Shown one piece after another: positions 35,662 through 44,725 of a stretch of 64,000 nucleotides of DNA. Within the stretch, counting starts at the first letter, position 1. Every line of letters starts with the position of its first letter. The translations under genes were made by a program, and so were the position numbers. Under the pieces are notes generated by a model that had not been told where the DNA came from, did no database searches, and saw nothing but the letters and a program-made list of their open reading frames with translations. This DNA is from JBJHDF01 sp050486405. Lineage in GTDB: Bacteria > Pseudomonadota > Gammaproteobacteria > Pseudomonadales > Cellvibrionaceae. The stretch spans positions 62,001 to 126,000 of the forward strand of contig JBJHDF010000007.1 in assembly GCA_050486405.1 (NCBI GenBank), written 5' to 3'.

Positions 35662-36396
35662 GTTAGAAATTCCTAAAGTAGAGAGGCTGATAGGCGATCT
35701 ATATGAGCTCGTAGTTGGCCATGATGTATTGACTACTGGCGGCTGTGTCGTGACGGGATAGCAGGATTAGCCGATGGTGTGCTGTTCACAAGAATTATTG
35801 TCTACAGAGCGCATAAATTCAGCGGAAAATGATGAGACATGAATTGCAAGTTGGCAAGTAATTTTTGCGCTTTACTTTCGCGGTAGGGATGGTCTGTTGT
35901 CGCATTGTGGGGGTTGCCACATGTGCTCCTGGTGTACAAAACCTGAGCTCGAAGCAAGTTGCCGGGCATCTCGTAAAATCTGTATACGAAATACATTTTA
36001 TATATAAAACAAGCGACTATTTGTCCGTTGCATAAATGTGGCGTTGCGGAACGGCTCGTATTTAAGCCGCTGCCATTCGCCACAGCGAGGCGCACAATTC
36101 AAGATACGGAGTTTGCCCGCTGCGTCGCCCCGCAGGCCACGGGTGACGTGGGGTTCAACTTTGCGTGCGCGTACACGAACGTTCAACTTTGGTCGTCAGC
36201 GCAACTTCGTACGACATAATCTCGCGGCACATGATTAGATTCTCCCCCCGCTCCCGACAGCGTACAGCTGTGCCTGTGGATCTGTGTGGCAGCCTGGTCG
36301 GAGCCCTCCCCTGCAGGCGGCGATTCAGGTGTCGAATGACACGCTGCGGGCGACAATAACGTTTAAAAATCAGCGTGTTAGCAGTAGGAAGCCCCT
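35662..36396. other. 735-bp intergenic region at the left edge of the island cluster
   Basis: Divergent region between the FkbM and first radical SAM gene. No convincing gene. The left half is A+T-rich; the right half (36040-36360) is abruptly G+C-rich with open frames on both strands, which looks like a dispersed element rather than a gene. It contains an imperfect stem-loop (GTGGCG 36038-36043 with CGCCAC 36078-36083, and CGGCT 36052-36056 with AGCCG 36065-36069 inside) and a direct repeat GTTCAACTTT at 36153 and 36181. The promoter of the cluster is expected close to 36360-36390, where AGGAAG precedes the ATG. Confidence 0.5.
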
Positions 36397-37383
36397 ATGT
36401 CCCTTGTTGAAGTCTGCTCTGAAGAAGTGGTCGCCATTGAGCACCAAACCCCTGAGTTTGGCAATATTCTGCTGGTTGACTGGAGTCTGGGGAATACCTG
36501 CAACTATACCTGCTCCTATTGTCCCCCGGCCACCCACTCGGGGTCGCAGCCGTTCATGGAGATGGGACTGGTCCTGGATTTCACCCGGCGGGTTAATGCG
36601 CACTATAAGGAAGGAATGGGGCGCGAGGTCTGCTTTCTCTATACGGGCGGAGAGGTCACCCTGTTTGAGGACTTTATCCCCCTGATCAAAGCGCAGGCGG
36701 AGGCGGGGAACCGGGTTGGCATCAGTACCAACGGATCAAGGCCGTTGCGTTACTGGGAAGAAGCCAGACAATACCTGGACCAAGTGAGCATCAGCTATCA
36801 CTCCGACCACACCAACCTTGACCACTTTATCCGAGTTATCAACGCCATCAAATTCGATGTTCTGACCCACGTTAACGTCATGGTAAAGCCGGAGCTGTTT
36901 ACCCAATGTCTTGACGCGGCCAAACGAATTCATCGTGAAACCAGCGAAGTGACGATTGATGTGCAGATCGTTCTTGAGAACTTTCAGCGCCCATACTCAT
37001 ACACGGACGAGCAAAGAAGGCAAATACTGCGCGTTGGTGAAGAAATAAACAGAAATCTGAAAATCACTCAAAAAAGGAACCCCTACAGGGGGTTGATGAA
37101 GCTTCGCTACGAAAGCGGTGAATCTGAATTGATAAAGGCCGGCGATATTATAATAAGAGAACTTAATTCATGGAAAGGTTGGACGTGCAATGTGGGGATA
37201 GAAGAGCTGGTCGTAGACATGTACGGCAACATATACCCCAGCTGGTGCGGAAAAGTCGGCAAGATAGGAAACGTGCGCGACGAAAACATTGTGTTTCCGA
37301 CTAGTGGCTACAAATGCCCCATGGACAAATGTAGTGGTGGTGTTACCGACATTATGGTTTCCAAATCGAAAAACCCTGGTTAA
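36397..37383 (+). CDS. Radical SAM enzyme with a C-terminal SPASM/twitch-like cluster
   Basis: Radical SAM protein of 328 residues. The [4Fe-4S] motif CNYTCSYC (Cys35, Cys39, Cys42) is followed by the SAM-binding TGGEVTLFEDF. The C-terminal part has additional Cys (WTCNVGIEE, PSWCGKVG, KCPMDKC), a pattern of SPASM or twitch domains holding auxiliary Fe-S clusters. Such enzymes oxidise sugars and aminocyclitols or modify peptides. It is the first gene of the cluster; the start has AGGAAG upstream. Base composition changes within the gene: the first two thirds are G+C-rich, the last third A+T-rich like the genes after it. Confidence 0.85.
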   Translation: MSLVEVCSEEVVAIEHQTPEFGNILLVDWSLGNTCNYTCSYCPPATHSGSQPFMEMGLVLDFTRRVNAHYKEGMGREVCFLYTGGEVTLFEDFIPLIKAQAEAGNRVGISTNGSRPLRYWEEARQYLDQVSISYHSDHTNLDHFIRVINAIKFDVLTHVNVMVKPELFTQCLDAAKRIHRETSEVTIDVQIVLENFQRPYSYTDEQRRQILRVGEEINRNLKITQKRNPYRGLMKLRYESGESELIKAGDIIIRELNSWKGWTCNVGIEELVVDMYGNIYPSWCGKVGKIGNVRDENIVFPTSGYKCPMDKCSGGVTDIMVSKSKNPG

Positions 37384-37456
37384 CGCTTCACTGCCTTGTG
37401 CGGGCGAAGAATATTCTGATATTCCCGTTGTCCACTTGATCTTGGAGACAGTATGT

Positions 37457-38368
37457 ATGCCTGGTTTGCTTGATCGCCTAAAGATAGGCTGCATGCCAAG
37501 CTTAAAGAATCGTATGGTGCTTGCGCCACTGTTCTACGATTGGGCTTTTGGGTCAAGATCTTTTCAAAAGTTCTTCGAAACCCGTGCGCGCGGAGGAGTA
37601 TCTATGGTACTGGTGCCCGTGCCAACTCACGGGGGACTAGCTGATCTTGAAAAGTCAGATTTTATAACTAAATCAAAAGATCTTTTGCGAGCCATGCATA
37701 GCCTGGATTGCAGGGTTGTGCCACAAATATTTTCAGGGGACGGCGAGTCTGCTAACAGCATACCCTCTGCCGACTTGGATTCCCTGCCAGAAGAGTTTGC
37801 TCGAGCTGCCAGGGTTCTTGAGGAAATCGGGTACGATGGCATGGAAATACACGGAGCACATCACTCCTTATTCATGTCGTTGGTTTCCCCAGTAATAAAC
37901 AGCCGCAGTGATGATTACGGTGGCTCTGAAGAGAACCGGTTCAGATTGCCGTTGCGTACGATTCGCGCCATAAAGTCTACAGCATCACTGCCAATCCTGT
38001 ACCGCCTAAGCGCTGTAGACTTCGTGGAAAACGGATTCGATTTGATGCAATCAACGAAGCTCGCTGTGCAATTGGAACAGGCAGGGATAGATTGCATTGA
38101 TGTGTCTGCGGGGGGTACCGCGGTATCGCCACTGTATTCAGACGCACCAGGAGAAGATTTCAATGAAGGGTGCTTTGCTGAATACGCAGAGGCAATAAAA
38201 AGAAAAATAAAAGTACCGGTCATAGTAGCTGGAAGAATCAACAGCAAAGAAACGGCTGAAAATATCATATCCAGCAATCAAGCTGATATGGTCGCGCTTG
38301 GCAGGATTCTGGTGAAGAATCCCAGTTGGCCCAGGGAAGTTGCCCGTGAAGTAGCGGCTCTATCATGA
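37457..38368 (+). CDS. Old Yellow Enzyme-type FMN oxidoreductase
   Basis: Flavoprotein TIM barrel of 303 residues. It has the family motif GYDGMEIHGAHHSLFMSLVSPVINSRSDDYGGS and a C-terminal FMN-phosphate region (VIVAGRINSKETAENI, ADMVALGRILVKNPSWP). It lacks the C-terminal extension of 2,4-dienoyl-CoA reductase. These enzymes reduce or desaturate C=C bonds next to carbonyl groups. I start at the ATG at 37457, where GGAGA is 8 bp upstream; a frame back to 37289 is an artefact. The start of the epimerase overlaps its stop by 4 bp, so they are translationally coupled. Confidence 0.85.
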   Translation: MPGLLDRLKIGCMPSLKNRMVLAPLFYDWAFGSRSFQKFFETRARGGVSMVLVPVPTHGGLADLEKSDFITKSKDLLRAMHSLDCRVVPQIFSGDGESANSIPSADLDSLPEEFARAARVLEEIGYDGMEIHGAHHSLFMSLVSPVINSRSDDYGGSEENRFRLPLRTIRAIKSTASLPILYRLSAVDFVENGFDLMQSTKLAVQLEQAGIDCIDVSAGGTAVSPLYSDAPGEDFNEGCFAEYAEAIKRKIKVPVIVAGRINSKETAENIISSNQADMVALGRILVKNPSWPREVAREVAALS

Positions 38369-39303
38369 AGATCTTGATTGTAGGGGGGTCCGGCTTTATC
38401 GGCGTTCACGTCGCACATCGCCTGCTGTCGTTAGGTCACGAAATTACAGTACTTTCCCGAAATCCCGATAAAATAAGTACTTCGGCGTTACCGGGTGCGC
38501 GCTTGGTAAGCGGTTGCATATCAGACTTTACCGCGATTGAGAAAGCACTTCATGGCCAGGAGGTTGTTATTCATTGCGCACTGGGTTGGGGTGATAGTGC
38601 CGTTGATATGATTCAGCGCGACACTTTGCCGAGCGTGCATTTATTCGAGAAGGCGTCGGCATCGAGCGTGCGGCGCATAATATACACCTCATCTGCTGTA
38701 GCAACAGGGGAATACCGGTCGAGCATGGATGCAAATACGGCGAGCCGACCGATTGACTACTACAGTGCGACAAAATCCGCTGCAGAGGGGTATTTGCTGG
38801 CGATATCCCATAGAACTGGCATGCGTTGCAACATAGTGCGGCCAGTATACACTTTCGGAAATCCATTATGGCCAGGTGGTCCTACCCAACCGGATGCGAC
38901 GTTCCGGAACATGGCCAGCTCGGCAGTCAATAATTTGCCGATAAGCATAATAAAAAATGGTGGAGTACAGTTGATTCCGGCTACGACCCTGGCAACGCTG
39001 TACGAGCGCCTAATATCGCATTGCGATACGAGAAACATCCTGATAGCGGGTAGCGATCGCCAGTATTCATGGCGGAGCATAGCTGAAAGTATAATTTCAA
39101 AACTCGGGTCATCCAGTGAAATAATTATGGAGGATCTCGGCTGGTCTTCAGAAGGAAGTACTTGGTCGAACCAGGAAACAAAGCAGCTGGTTCCAGAAGT
39201 GGCGGAATGTGATGTCGAGTTGGAAAATCACATCGAGTATGTTTGCAGCTGTATTGTAAAAACCGGACTGCACACGAAGAGAGTTGGTGGAGCGTATAAA
39301 TGA
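38365..39303 (+). CDS. NAD(P)-dependent epimerase/dehydratase (SDR family)
   Basis: Extended short-chain dehydrogenase of 312 residues. The NAD-binding motif is ILIVGGSGFIGVHVAHRLL and the active-site Tyr/Lys is in YYSATKSAAEGYLLA. These are features of sugar-nucleotide epimerases and dehydratases. It overlaps the flavoprotein gene and the second radical SAM gene by 4 bp each. The substrate cannot be named; in a cluster with an aminotransferase of the sugar type, a nucleotide sugar or its free form is the simplest guess. Confidence 0.85.
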   Translation: MKILIVGGSGFIGVHVAHRLLSLGHEITVLSRNPDKISTSALPGARLVSGCISDFTAIEKALHGQEVVIHCALGWGDSAVDMIQRDTLPSVHLFEKASASSVRRIIYTSSAVATGEYRSSMDANTASRPIDYYSATKSAAEGYLLAISHRTGMRCNIVRPVYTFGNPLWPGGPTQPDATFRNMASSAVNNLPISIIKNGGVQLIPATTLATLYERLISHCDTRNILIAGSDRQYSWRSIAESIISKLGSSSEIIMEDLGWSSEGSTWSNQETKQLVPEVAECDVELENHIEYVCSCIVKTGLHTKRVGGAYK

Positions 39304-40484
39304 GACATTTTACTGATGAAGGTACATTAAAAAAGCCCAAAAAAATGCAGGGCAAGGTTTGCCTTCAGCCATTCACCAATGTTGACATTCACAGCCATGG
39401 TGGGGTTCGTTGCTGCAGTGAATCCTGGATGCGAACTGAAATAGGAAACATTCATAACTCGTCACTAGATGAAATATGGAATGGCGAGCGGATTCAAGAT
39501 ATAAGACGTAGCATAATAGAAGGCACGTACGAGTACTGCGATTGGCATCAATGTCCGTTCTACAGTAATGAAGAACACTATCTGTTTACCATCGAAGAAA
39601 TTAAGGATCCTTCCAAAGTGAAAGGAGTTCGAAAGGACAGACTGAACAAGCACTCAAACTGGTTGCTCCCTATTATCAATGGGCAAGTTCAAGTAGATAT
39701 AAATCCAGCGAACTACAATTTTGCGTACGATGAGTCATGCAATCTTGCTTGTCCAAGTTGTAGAAAGGAAACCATAGGATACGTAAAAGGAAAAGAGTAC
39801 GACACGAGAAAAGAAATACATGATGAGGTATTAAAGTACATTGAATCCACTGGATTCGATAACGTTGGAAGAATAAACATATCAGGATCGGGAGAACCAT
39901 TTTCATCAAAGATCTTCAGAGATTTCTTATACACATTTGACGGATCTGAAAGGCCAAATCTGGATATAAATATCCAATCTAACGGCGTTTTATTAAACGA
40001 AAAATCCTGGCAAAAAATGAAGAAAATACAGGGCAATATCAATGAGGTTCTAATATCCATAGATGCCGCAACGCGCGAAACCTATGAAGTGGTAAGAGTA
40101 AACGGGGATTTTGACGACCTTATGTCAAACCTACAGTTCTTGAGTGGCTTATACAATGAGGGAAAAATACGTAGATTCATGCTGGCTTTTGTAGTGCAGC
40201 AAAAGAACTACAGGGAAATGAAAGGCGCAATAGAAATTACTAAAAACCTCGGCGCAGAAAGAATAGTGTTTAACCTTCTCAATGATTGGGAAACCTGGTC
40301 AAAGGAGGACTACGAGAACAATGCAATATGGAAGAGTTTTCACCCTGAGTTTCAGGATTTTATCGGTGCGCTAAAAGATCCCATGTTCTCTGACCCAGTG
40401 GTAGATTTGGGCAATATGCAGCAATACTGGGAAATTGCGAACAATGAAGACACCATAGTGCTGATCGAAGAAGTGAGTGCGTAA
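39300..40484 (+). CDS. Radical SAM enzyme with an N-terminal SPASM-like domain
   Basis: Protein of 394 residues with two Fe-S parts in unusual order. The N-terminus is SPASM-like: CLQPFTNVDIHSHGGVRCC (Cys21, Cys38, Cys39), IGNIHNSSLDEIWNGERIQDIR and YCDWHQC (Cys80, Cys85). The radical SAM core follows, with CNLACPSC (Cys147, Cys151, Cys154) and ISGSGEP as the SAM-binding GGE-type region. The core continues to about residue 340. Known SPASM domains usually follow the core. The starting region overlaps the epimerase gene by 4 bp. It would need its own auxiliary cluster and SAM, but the reaction is unknown. Confidence 0.85.
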   Translation: MRHFTDEGTLKKPKKMQGKVCLQPFTNVDIHSHGGVRCCSESWMRTEIGNIHNSSLDEIWNGERIQDIRRSIIEGTYEYCDWHQCPFYSNEEHYLFTIEEIKDPSKVKGVRKDRLNKHSNWLLPIINGQVQVDINPANYNFAYDESCNLACPSCRKETIGYVKGKEYDTRKEIHDEVLKYIESTGFDNVGRINISGSGEPFSSKIFRDFLYTFDGSERPNLDINIQSNGVLLNEKSWQKMKKIQGNINEVLISIDAATRETYEVVRVNGDFDDLMSNLQFLSGLYNEGKIRRFMLAFVVQQKNYREMKGAIEITKNLGAERIVFNLLNDWETWSKEDYENNAIWKSFHPEFQDFIGALKDPMFSDPVVDLGNMQQYWEIANNEDTIVLIEEVSA

Positions 40485-40493
40485 GTTCATTAT

Positions 40494-41891
40494 ATGAATA
40501 ACACTTTGCAGATAAGGCAATGTCACTCTGGGAGAAAAGGCGCTAGTCTCATTATCAGTAATGGCAGCGAGCGAGGAGACTACATAAACTGCTCGGATAT
40601 GCAAAAAAAATTCTCGTCCATTCATGATGGGGTGCAAATCATGAAGACGTACTATCCCAGCGATCCTAGTTGGACGGATAAGGGTCGTATATCGAGCATA
40701 AAGAAAACTAAGGCCAGCTATGCTTGGGATTATGACTATGACGACTATATGCCCTTGCAGTTTGACAGCGAGCACGGCTGCACATACCGAGAGTTGCAGG
40801 AAGTCAAACTGATTGGGGCAGATATACATCTAACGCTAACGATGGACATGTCGCTTTCGGATGAAGAGCTGTTGGCCATTTTTGGAAAACTAAAAAATTT
40901 TGGAAGGGTGTATTTAAGAATAAACCACGAGGCGAATGGCAAGTGGTTCAGGCATCACAAGCTACATACCTACAAGGAAGTAAGTGATTTCTTTGTGCGC
41001 TGCCATAACCTAATGAAGATTGTATCTCCAGAAATAAAAAGTGTATTCAGTCTTACTGGAGATATTTTTGTAAGAAACGAGGGCTGCAGTATTGTAACCA
41101 GAAAGCTGGCGAAAATAGACAGAGATAATCTCTTTGACGCCCTGGCTGTAGCGGATTATTGGTCCGTAGACAAGTATGTATCGCTAAACTGGGGGTGGCC
41201 ATACTCTTATCCGGACAATTCGGAAAGCTACTTTGATCAAAGTGTGTCTACTTGGTGGAGAATAATCGAAGAGCTGTACTTGCTGATGATTGCCGAAAAT
41301 GGTGGGGTAATGAAGCCACTTTTTCTCCACGAGTTCAATTCTGACTCTGATGTTGTTGGCGATGACGGACAATGCCTGGCAATCAAAGAGGTATATGAAC
41401 GGATAAAGGAAAGTGACTTTCCTTGGTTGGCTGGAATATGTTTTTACCAGTACTGCGATGAGGGCGGTTTGGGACTGATCAAAGGAAGCAACGGAATGTA
41501 CAAGGATAACCCCTCATTGAATACGTATAGAGAAATGCTTAAAAAATTCAGTCCTTGTCTAACGTACGCAGAGAATCAGTGGAATCACAAAAGCTATTCG
41601 TTCGTCTGGAGTGATTCAAAAACCGCAAAAGGAGTGGCATTTAATGTTCCTACTCGGGCGTGTCGATATACAAACAATATGAGTCACAATGTGTACATAG
41701 TGAAAAATGAGTTATGGCACTTATTGCTTCCAGGTGAATCCATAAAAGCAGACGCAGATAGCATGCAGTTGTTTATACCTCCTAACATAGATAAAGGGAA
41801 AGTTAGGCATGTAACTACAGTGAGCAATATAAGCGAACTTATTCAGTCGTCATTACAGATTGATCACAGAGATTACGTAAATGAAATCTGA
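40494..41891 (+). CDS. GH26-like glycoside hydrolase homologue, cytoplasmic
   Basis: Protein of 465 residues without a signal peptide. A TIM-barrel glycosidase resembling GH26: the acid/base Glu146 in LRINHEANGKWF matches the HExNGxWF motif and Glu280 in PLFLHEFNSD fits the nucleophile, 134 residues later. The final 100 residues form an extra beta region. GH26 enzymes are normally secreted mannanases, so a cytoplasmic version in a biosynthetic operon is unusual. It may work as an intracellular glycosidase or transglycosidase on a pathway intermediate. Family assignment is by motif only and needs a profile search. Confidence 0.6.
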   Translation: MNNTLQIRQCHSGRKGASLIISNGSERGDYINCSDMQKKFSSIHDGVQIMKTYYPSDPSWTDKGRISSIKKTKASYAWDYDYDDYMPLQFDSEHGCTYRELQEVKLIGADIHLTLTMDMSLSDEELLAIFGKLKNFGRVYLRINHEANGKWFRHHKLHTYKEVSDFFVRCHNLMKIVSPEIKSVFSLTGDIFVRNEGCSIVTRKLAKIDRDNLFDALAVADYWSVDKYVSLNWGWPYSYPDNSESYFDQSVSTWWRIIEELYLLMIAENGGVMKPLFLHEFNSDSDVVGDDGQCLAIKEVYERIKESDFPWLAGICFYQYCDEGGLGLIKGSNGMYKDNPSLNTYREMLKKFSPCLTYAENQWNHKSYSFVWSDSKTAKGVAFNVPTRACRYTNNMSHNVYIVKNELWHLLLPGESIKADADSMQLFIPPNIDKGKVRHVTTVSNISELIQSSLQIDHRDYVNEI

Positions 41892-42912
41892 GTTGAGCGT
41901 AATAGAGGCCCTGGAGGAGACCATCAGGGAAGAGTACTCGTGCTCTGGCGTATGCTTGGTAACAAACGGTACGCATGCAATTCAAGTGCTGCTTACCGCG
42001 TTGAATTTACCCAGAGGAAGTAGAGTTCTGGTGCCGAATCTAACGTTTATAGCGACTGCGTCAGCGGTAGCGAACTGCGGGCTTATACCGGTATATGCGG
42101 ATGTTACCAATGATTACCTTGGGCTAAGCCTGGGTGCAGTAAAGAACGGTCTAGAGAAAGGTGTTGCAGCCGTAATCGTGGTGCATATGGCCGGATTCGT
42201 AAACAGACAGATGGAAGAAATCGAAGAACTTTGCAAGCAAGCCGGAGTGACGCTTTTAGAAGACTGCGCGCAAGCGCATCGCGCTTCGTTGAATTCACGC
42301 CGGGTTGGAAATTTTGGTAAGGCAGCCACTTTTAGCTTTCAGTCCTCAAAATTCTTCAATTGTGGGGAAGGAGGGGCGATCCTATCAAACGACAAAGGTC
42401 TGGTGGAAACGTGCAAGGCGATCTGCAATTGGGGTTGGCCTGGACCAGGGTATGCAGCAAATTTGAACATACCTTCAAGCAATTACCGCATGAGCTATTT
42501 GCAATGCGAGCGATTACTGTCCGAGTTCGCTTCCGTTGAAAGAAAGGTAAGTCACCTCGAGTGCATGTACAACTGTCTTGCTGAGATCGCAACCAAAGTG
42601 GATAAGAGATTCGTACCTGCAAGCTTTCTGGAGCCGGTAGTAGATTCTCCATTCTTTTTTGTCGTTGAAAAGCGCGCCAATCGCGAGCAACACAGGTTGG
42701 AGCCGTTTAGCCAGTACCCAATCAGCAAGTCGTCAATGATTGAAGCAATACTGCAGCGTTGGTTTCCGGACCTTGTTGCAGAATACCGGGATATCAACTC
42801 CGACGACGAGATAGCAAAAAATAGTAAAGAAATACTTGATTCTTATGCGTTTTTGCGAATTAGCCAGTTTCAAACTGGGGATCCCCTGGTAAAAGAGATT
42901 GAGGGTATTTAG
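41881..42912 (+). CDS. DegT/DnrJ/EryC1/StrS-family PLP aminotransferase
   Basis: PLP enzyme of 343 residues. It shows VTNGTHAIQVLLTAL for phosphate binding, VPNLTFIATASAVANCGLIPVYADV, the PLP-ring Asp128 in LLEDCAQAH and the internal aldimine Lys157 in SFQSSKFFNCGEGG. Members of this family make amino sugars or aminocyclitols from keto-sugars. The N-terminus is about 20 residues shorter than usual, starting at an ATG 11 bp inside the previous gene. This gene is the strongest sign that the cluster product is an aminated sugar or cyclitol. Confidence 0.9.
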   Translation: MKSELSVIEALEETIREEYSCSGVCLVTNGTHAIQVLLTALNLPRGSRVLVPNLTFIATASAVANCGLIPVYADVTNDYLGLSLGAVKNGLEKGVAAVIVVHMAGFVNRQMEEIEELCKQAGVTLLEDCAQAHRASLNSRRVGNFGKAATFSFQSSKFFNCGEGGAILSNDKGLVETCKAICNWGWPGPGYAANLNIPSSNYRMSYLQCERLLSEFASVERKVSHLECMYNCLAEIATKVDKRFVPASFLEPVVDSPFFFVVEKRANREQHRLEPFSQYPISKSSMIEAILQRWFPDLVAEYRDINSDDEIAKNSKEILDSYAFLRISQFQTGDPLVKEIEGI

Positions 42913-43938
42913 ATGACCAACGAGCTGGGCCTTGTTGAGGTTGAAGGTGTAACCAAGAAGTTTAGGCAGTTGCAGTCTAGAGATGGAAAATTTGGTTCAG
43001 TTCGCAACTTTTTCAAGCCGGTCTACAAAGATGTAGAGGCTTTATCTGATGTATCGTTTGTAATAGAGCCGGGAGATAGAGTCGCCCTTCTGGGCCAGAA
43101 CGGTGCAGGAAAGTCCACGATGGTAAAAATACTATGTGGCGCGTTGACTCCGACATCTGGGTCCGTGAGGTTTGGCGGAAGGGCGATATCTCAGTACTCA
43201 AACGATATTAAAAAGCGGCTTGGCATTGTATTTGGACAACGAAGTCAGCTTTGGTGGGAGATACCCGTCAATGATTCTTTAAAGGCGTTGAAGGCGATAT
43301 ACGATGTCACGGATAAAACATATAAGGAAATGATATCGATATTTGACGAAATGACTGGCATGGGGCATTTGCGGCGTACACCAGTGCGATGCCTTTCGCT
43401 TGGACAGCGTACCTTATGTGAGATATTGGCGTCCTGCATTCACTGCCCAAATGTTTTGATACTGGATGAGCCAACCATAGGGCTTGATCTCAGTGTCAAA
43501 GAAAACGTTAGGTCGATGATCAATGAGATTAACACCAGGTTTAAAACTACAGTTGTACTTACATCTCATGACACCTCGGACATTGAAAATATATGCGATA
43601 GAATCATTCTAGTAAACTATGGAAAGATAATATTTGACAATAATGTAGACAGTTTTATGAATGAACATGGGTCTTCATACACAGTAAGCCTGACTTCAAG
43701 AAGTATCATAGATAGCAGCTTGATTATAAATATAATCGGAGAGAATGGAATACTGAAACACATTGAGCGGCCGGCAAACGTAAACGAACTGGAAATCACG
43801 TTTGACAAGAAGAAAATATCGCCAATGGTAATGATGGAGAAGGTACGCAACCTATACGAAATAGATGAATTTCATATCAGGTCATCATCATTGGAAAGTG
43901 CTATTAAATATGCATACAAAAAAAATACCGTTGTCTAG
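42913..43938 (+). CDS. ABC-2 exporter ATPase (COG4586-like)
   Basis: ATPase of 341 residues. Walker A is VALLGQNGAGKSTMVKIL, the signature is CLSLGQRT and Walker B is VLILDEPTIGLD; the C-terminus extends about 100 residues beyond the nucleotide domain, as in the branch that pairs with two different permeases. It starts at the base after the aminotransferase stop, with GAGGG upstream. With the two permeases downstream it forms an exporter of the ABC-2 type, presumably for the product or a precursor of this cluster. Confidence 0.9.
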   Translation: MTNELGLVEVEGVTKKFRQLQSRDGKFGSVRNFFKPVYKDVEALSDVSFVIEPGDRVALLGQNGAGKSTMVKILCGALTPTSGSVRFGGRAISQYSNDIKKRLGIVFGQRSQLWWEIPVNDSLKALKAIYDVTDKTYKEMISIFDEMTGMGHLRRTPVRCLSLGQRTLCEILASCIHCPNVLILDEPTIGLDLSVKENVRSMINEINTRFKTTVVLTSHDTSDIENICDRIILVNYGKIIFDNNVDSFMNEHGSSYTVSLTSRSIIDSSLIINIIGENGILKHIERPANVNELEITFDKKKISPMVMMEKVRNLYEIDEFHIRSSSLESAIKYAYKKNTVV

Positions 43939-44725
43939 ATACTATCCGATTGGCAAGATTGGCTTCTTGACAATGATGGCCTTTCGTTGGGAGTGCGTTT
44001 TCGCTTCGCTCGCCAGCGCGTTTACGCTAGTGTTCTCATACTATCTGTGGTCGGCAGTGTATGCCGCCTCGGACACTTTGGGTAGCTATAGCAGTTTTGA
44101 AACCACGTTTTTATATGTGGCATTGTCATTGGCAATAGTAGTGACGTTCAATACTTCAACAGAATCTAGAATATCAAGTTCGATAATATCGGGGGACGTT
44201 ATCAGGGAAATAGTTAGACCGATCAGCTTTCATGGGCAGCAAGTGGCTAATGCCATCGGTATAACGGCCATGCGCATCATTCTTGTTTTTATTCCGTGCT
44301 TGATTATTGCTGCGCTAATGCTTGAAAGTCACCCTCCGCTGTCCAACAACATCGCGCTATTCCCTGTCAGTTTGGTTTTTTCGTTTCTGATACTTTTACA
44401 TATCGATATGTTAGCGGGGCTCATTGCCGTACGTACAGAAGCGGTATGGGGTATAAGATTTGCGAAAGAGTATGTTGTACTCGCGTTCAGTGGTGCGTTG
44501 ATTCCATTATATATACTACCGGGCAACATTCAGGGTGTGCTTATGTACCTCCCCTTTCAGGGAATTTGTCATACGCCAATGACCATTCTGTTAGATAAGG
44601 AAGCGTCAATATTTCAAATAGTGGAACTCCTACTGGTGCAGGCATCATGGGCGTTCACCTTAATCTATGTAATACATTATGGGTTAAAGAGGCAACTGAG
44701 GCGAATTGAGATGAACGGTGGTTGA
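43910..44725 (+). CDS. ABC-2 type permease 1
   Basis: Integral membrane protein of 271 residues with about six helices, starting with a long hydrophobic segment (about 25-50). The tail is basic (KRQLRRIEMNGG). I place the start at the ATG at 43910, so it overlaps the ATPase gene by 29 bp. It is one of two non-identical permeases that follow the ATPase, as in COG4586-COG4587-COG3694 systems. The substrate is unknown. Confidence 0.8.
   Translation: MHTKKIPLSRYYPIGKIGFLTMMAFRWECVFASLASAFTLVFSYYLWSAVYAASDTLGSYSSFETTFLYVALSLAIVVTFNTSTESRISSSIISGDVIREIVRPISFHGQQVANAIGITAMRIILVFIPCLIIAALMLESHPPLSNNIALFPVSLVFSFLILLHIDMLAGLIAVRTEAVWGIRFAKEYVVLAFSGALIPLYILPGNIQGVLMYLPFQGICHTPMTILLDKEASIFQIVELLLVQASWAFTLIYVIHYGLKRQLRRIEMNGG

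Noticed and set aside
35802..36238. Several small overlapping frames on both strands
   Set aside because: None has a ribosome site or recognisable similarity; their overlap is explained by G+C-rich repeat-like sequence.
36040..36390. Integron attC site
   Set aside because: The stem-loop is there, but I found no matching RYYYAAC/GTTRRRY ends and no integrase nearby.
37289..37456. Extended N-terminus of the flavoprotein
   Set aside because: It overlaps the end of the radical SAM gene in another frame and lacks family similarity; the ATG at 37457 has a good ribosome site.
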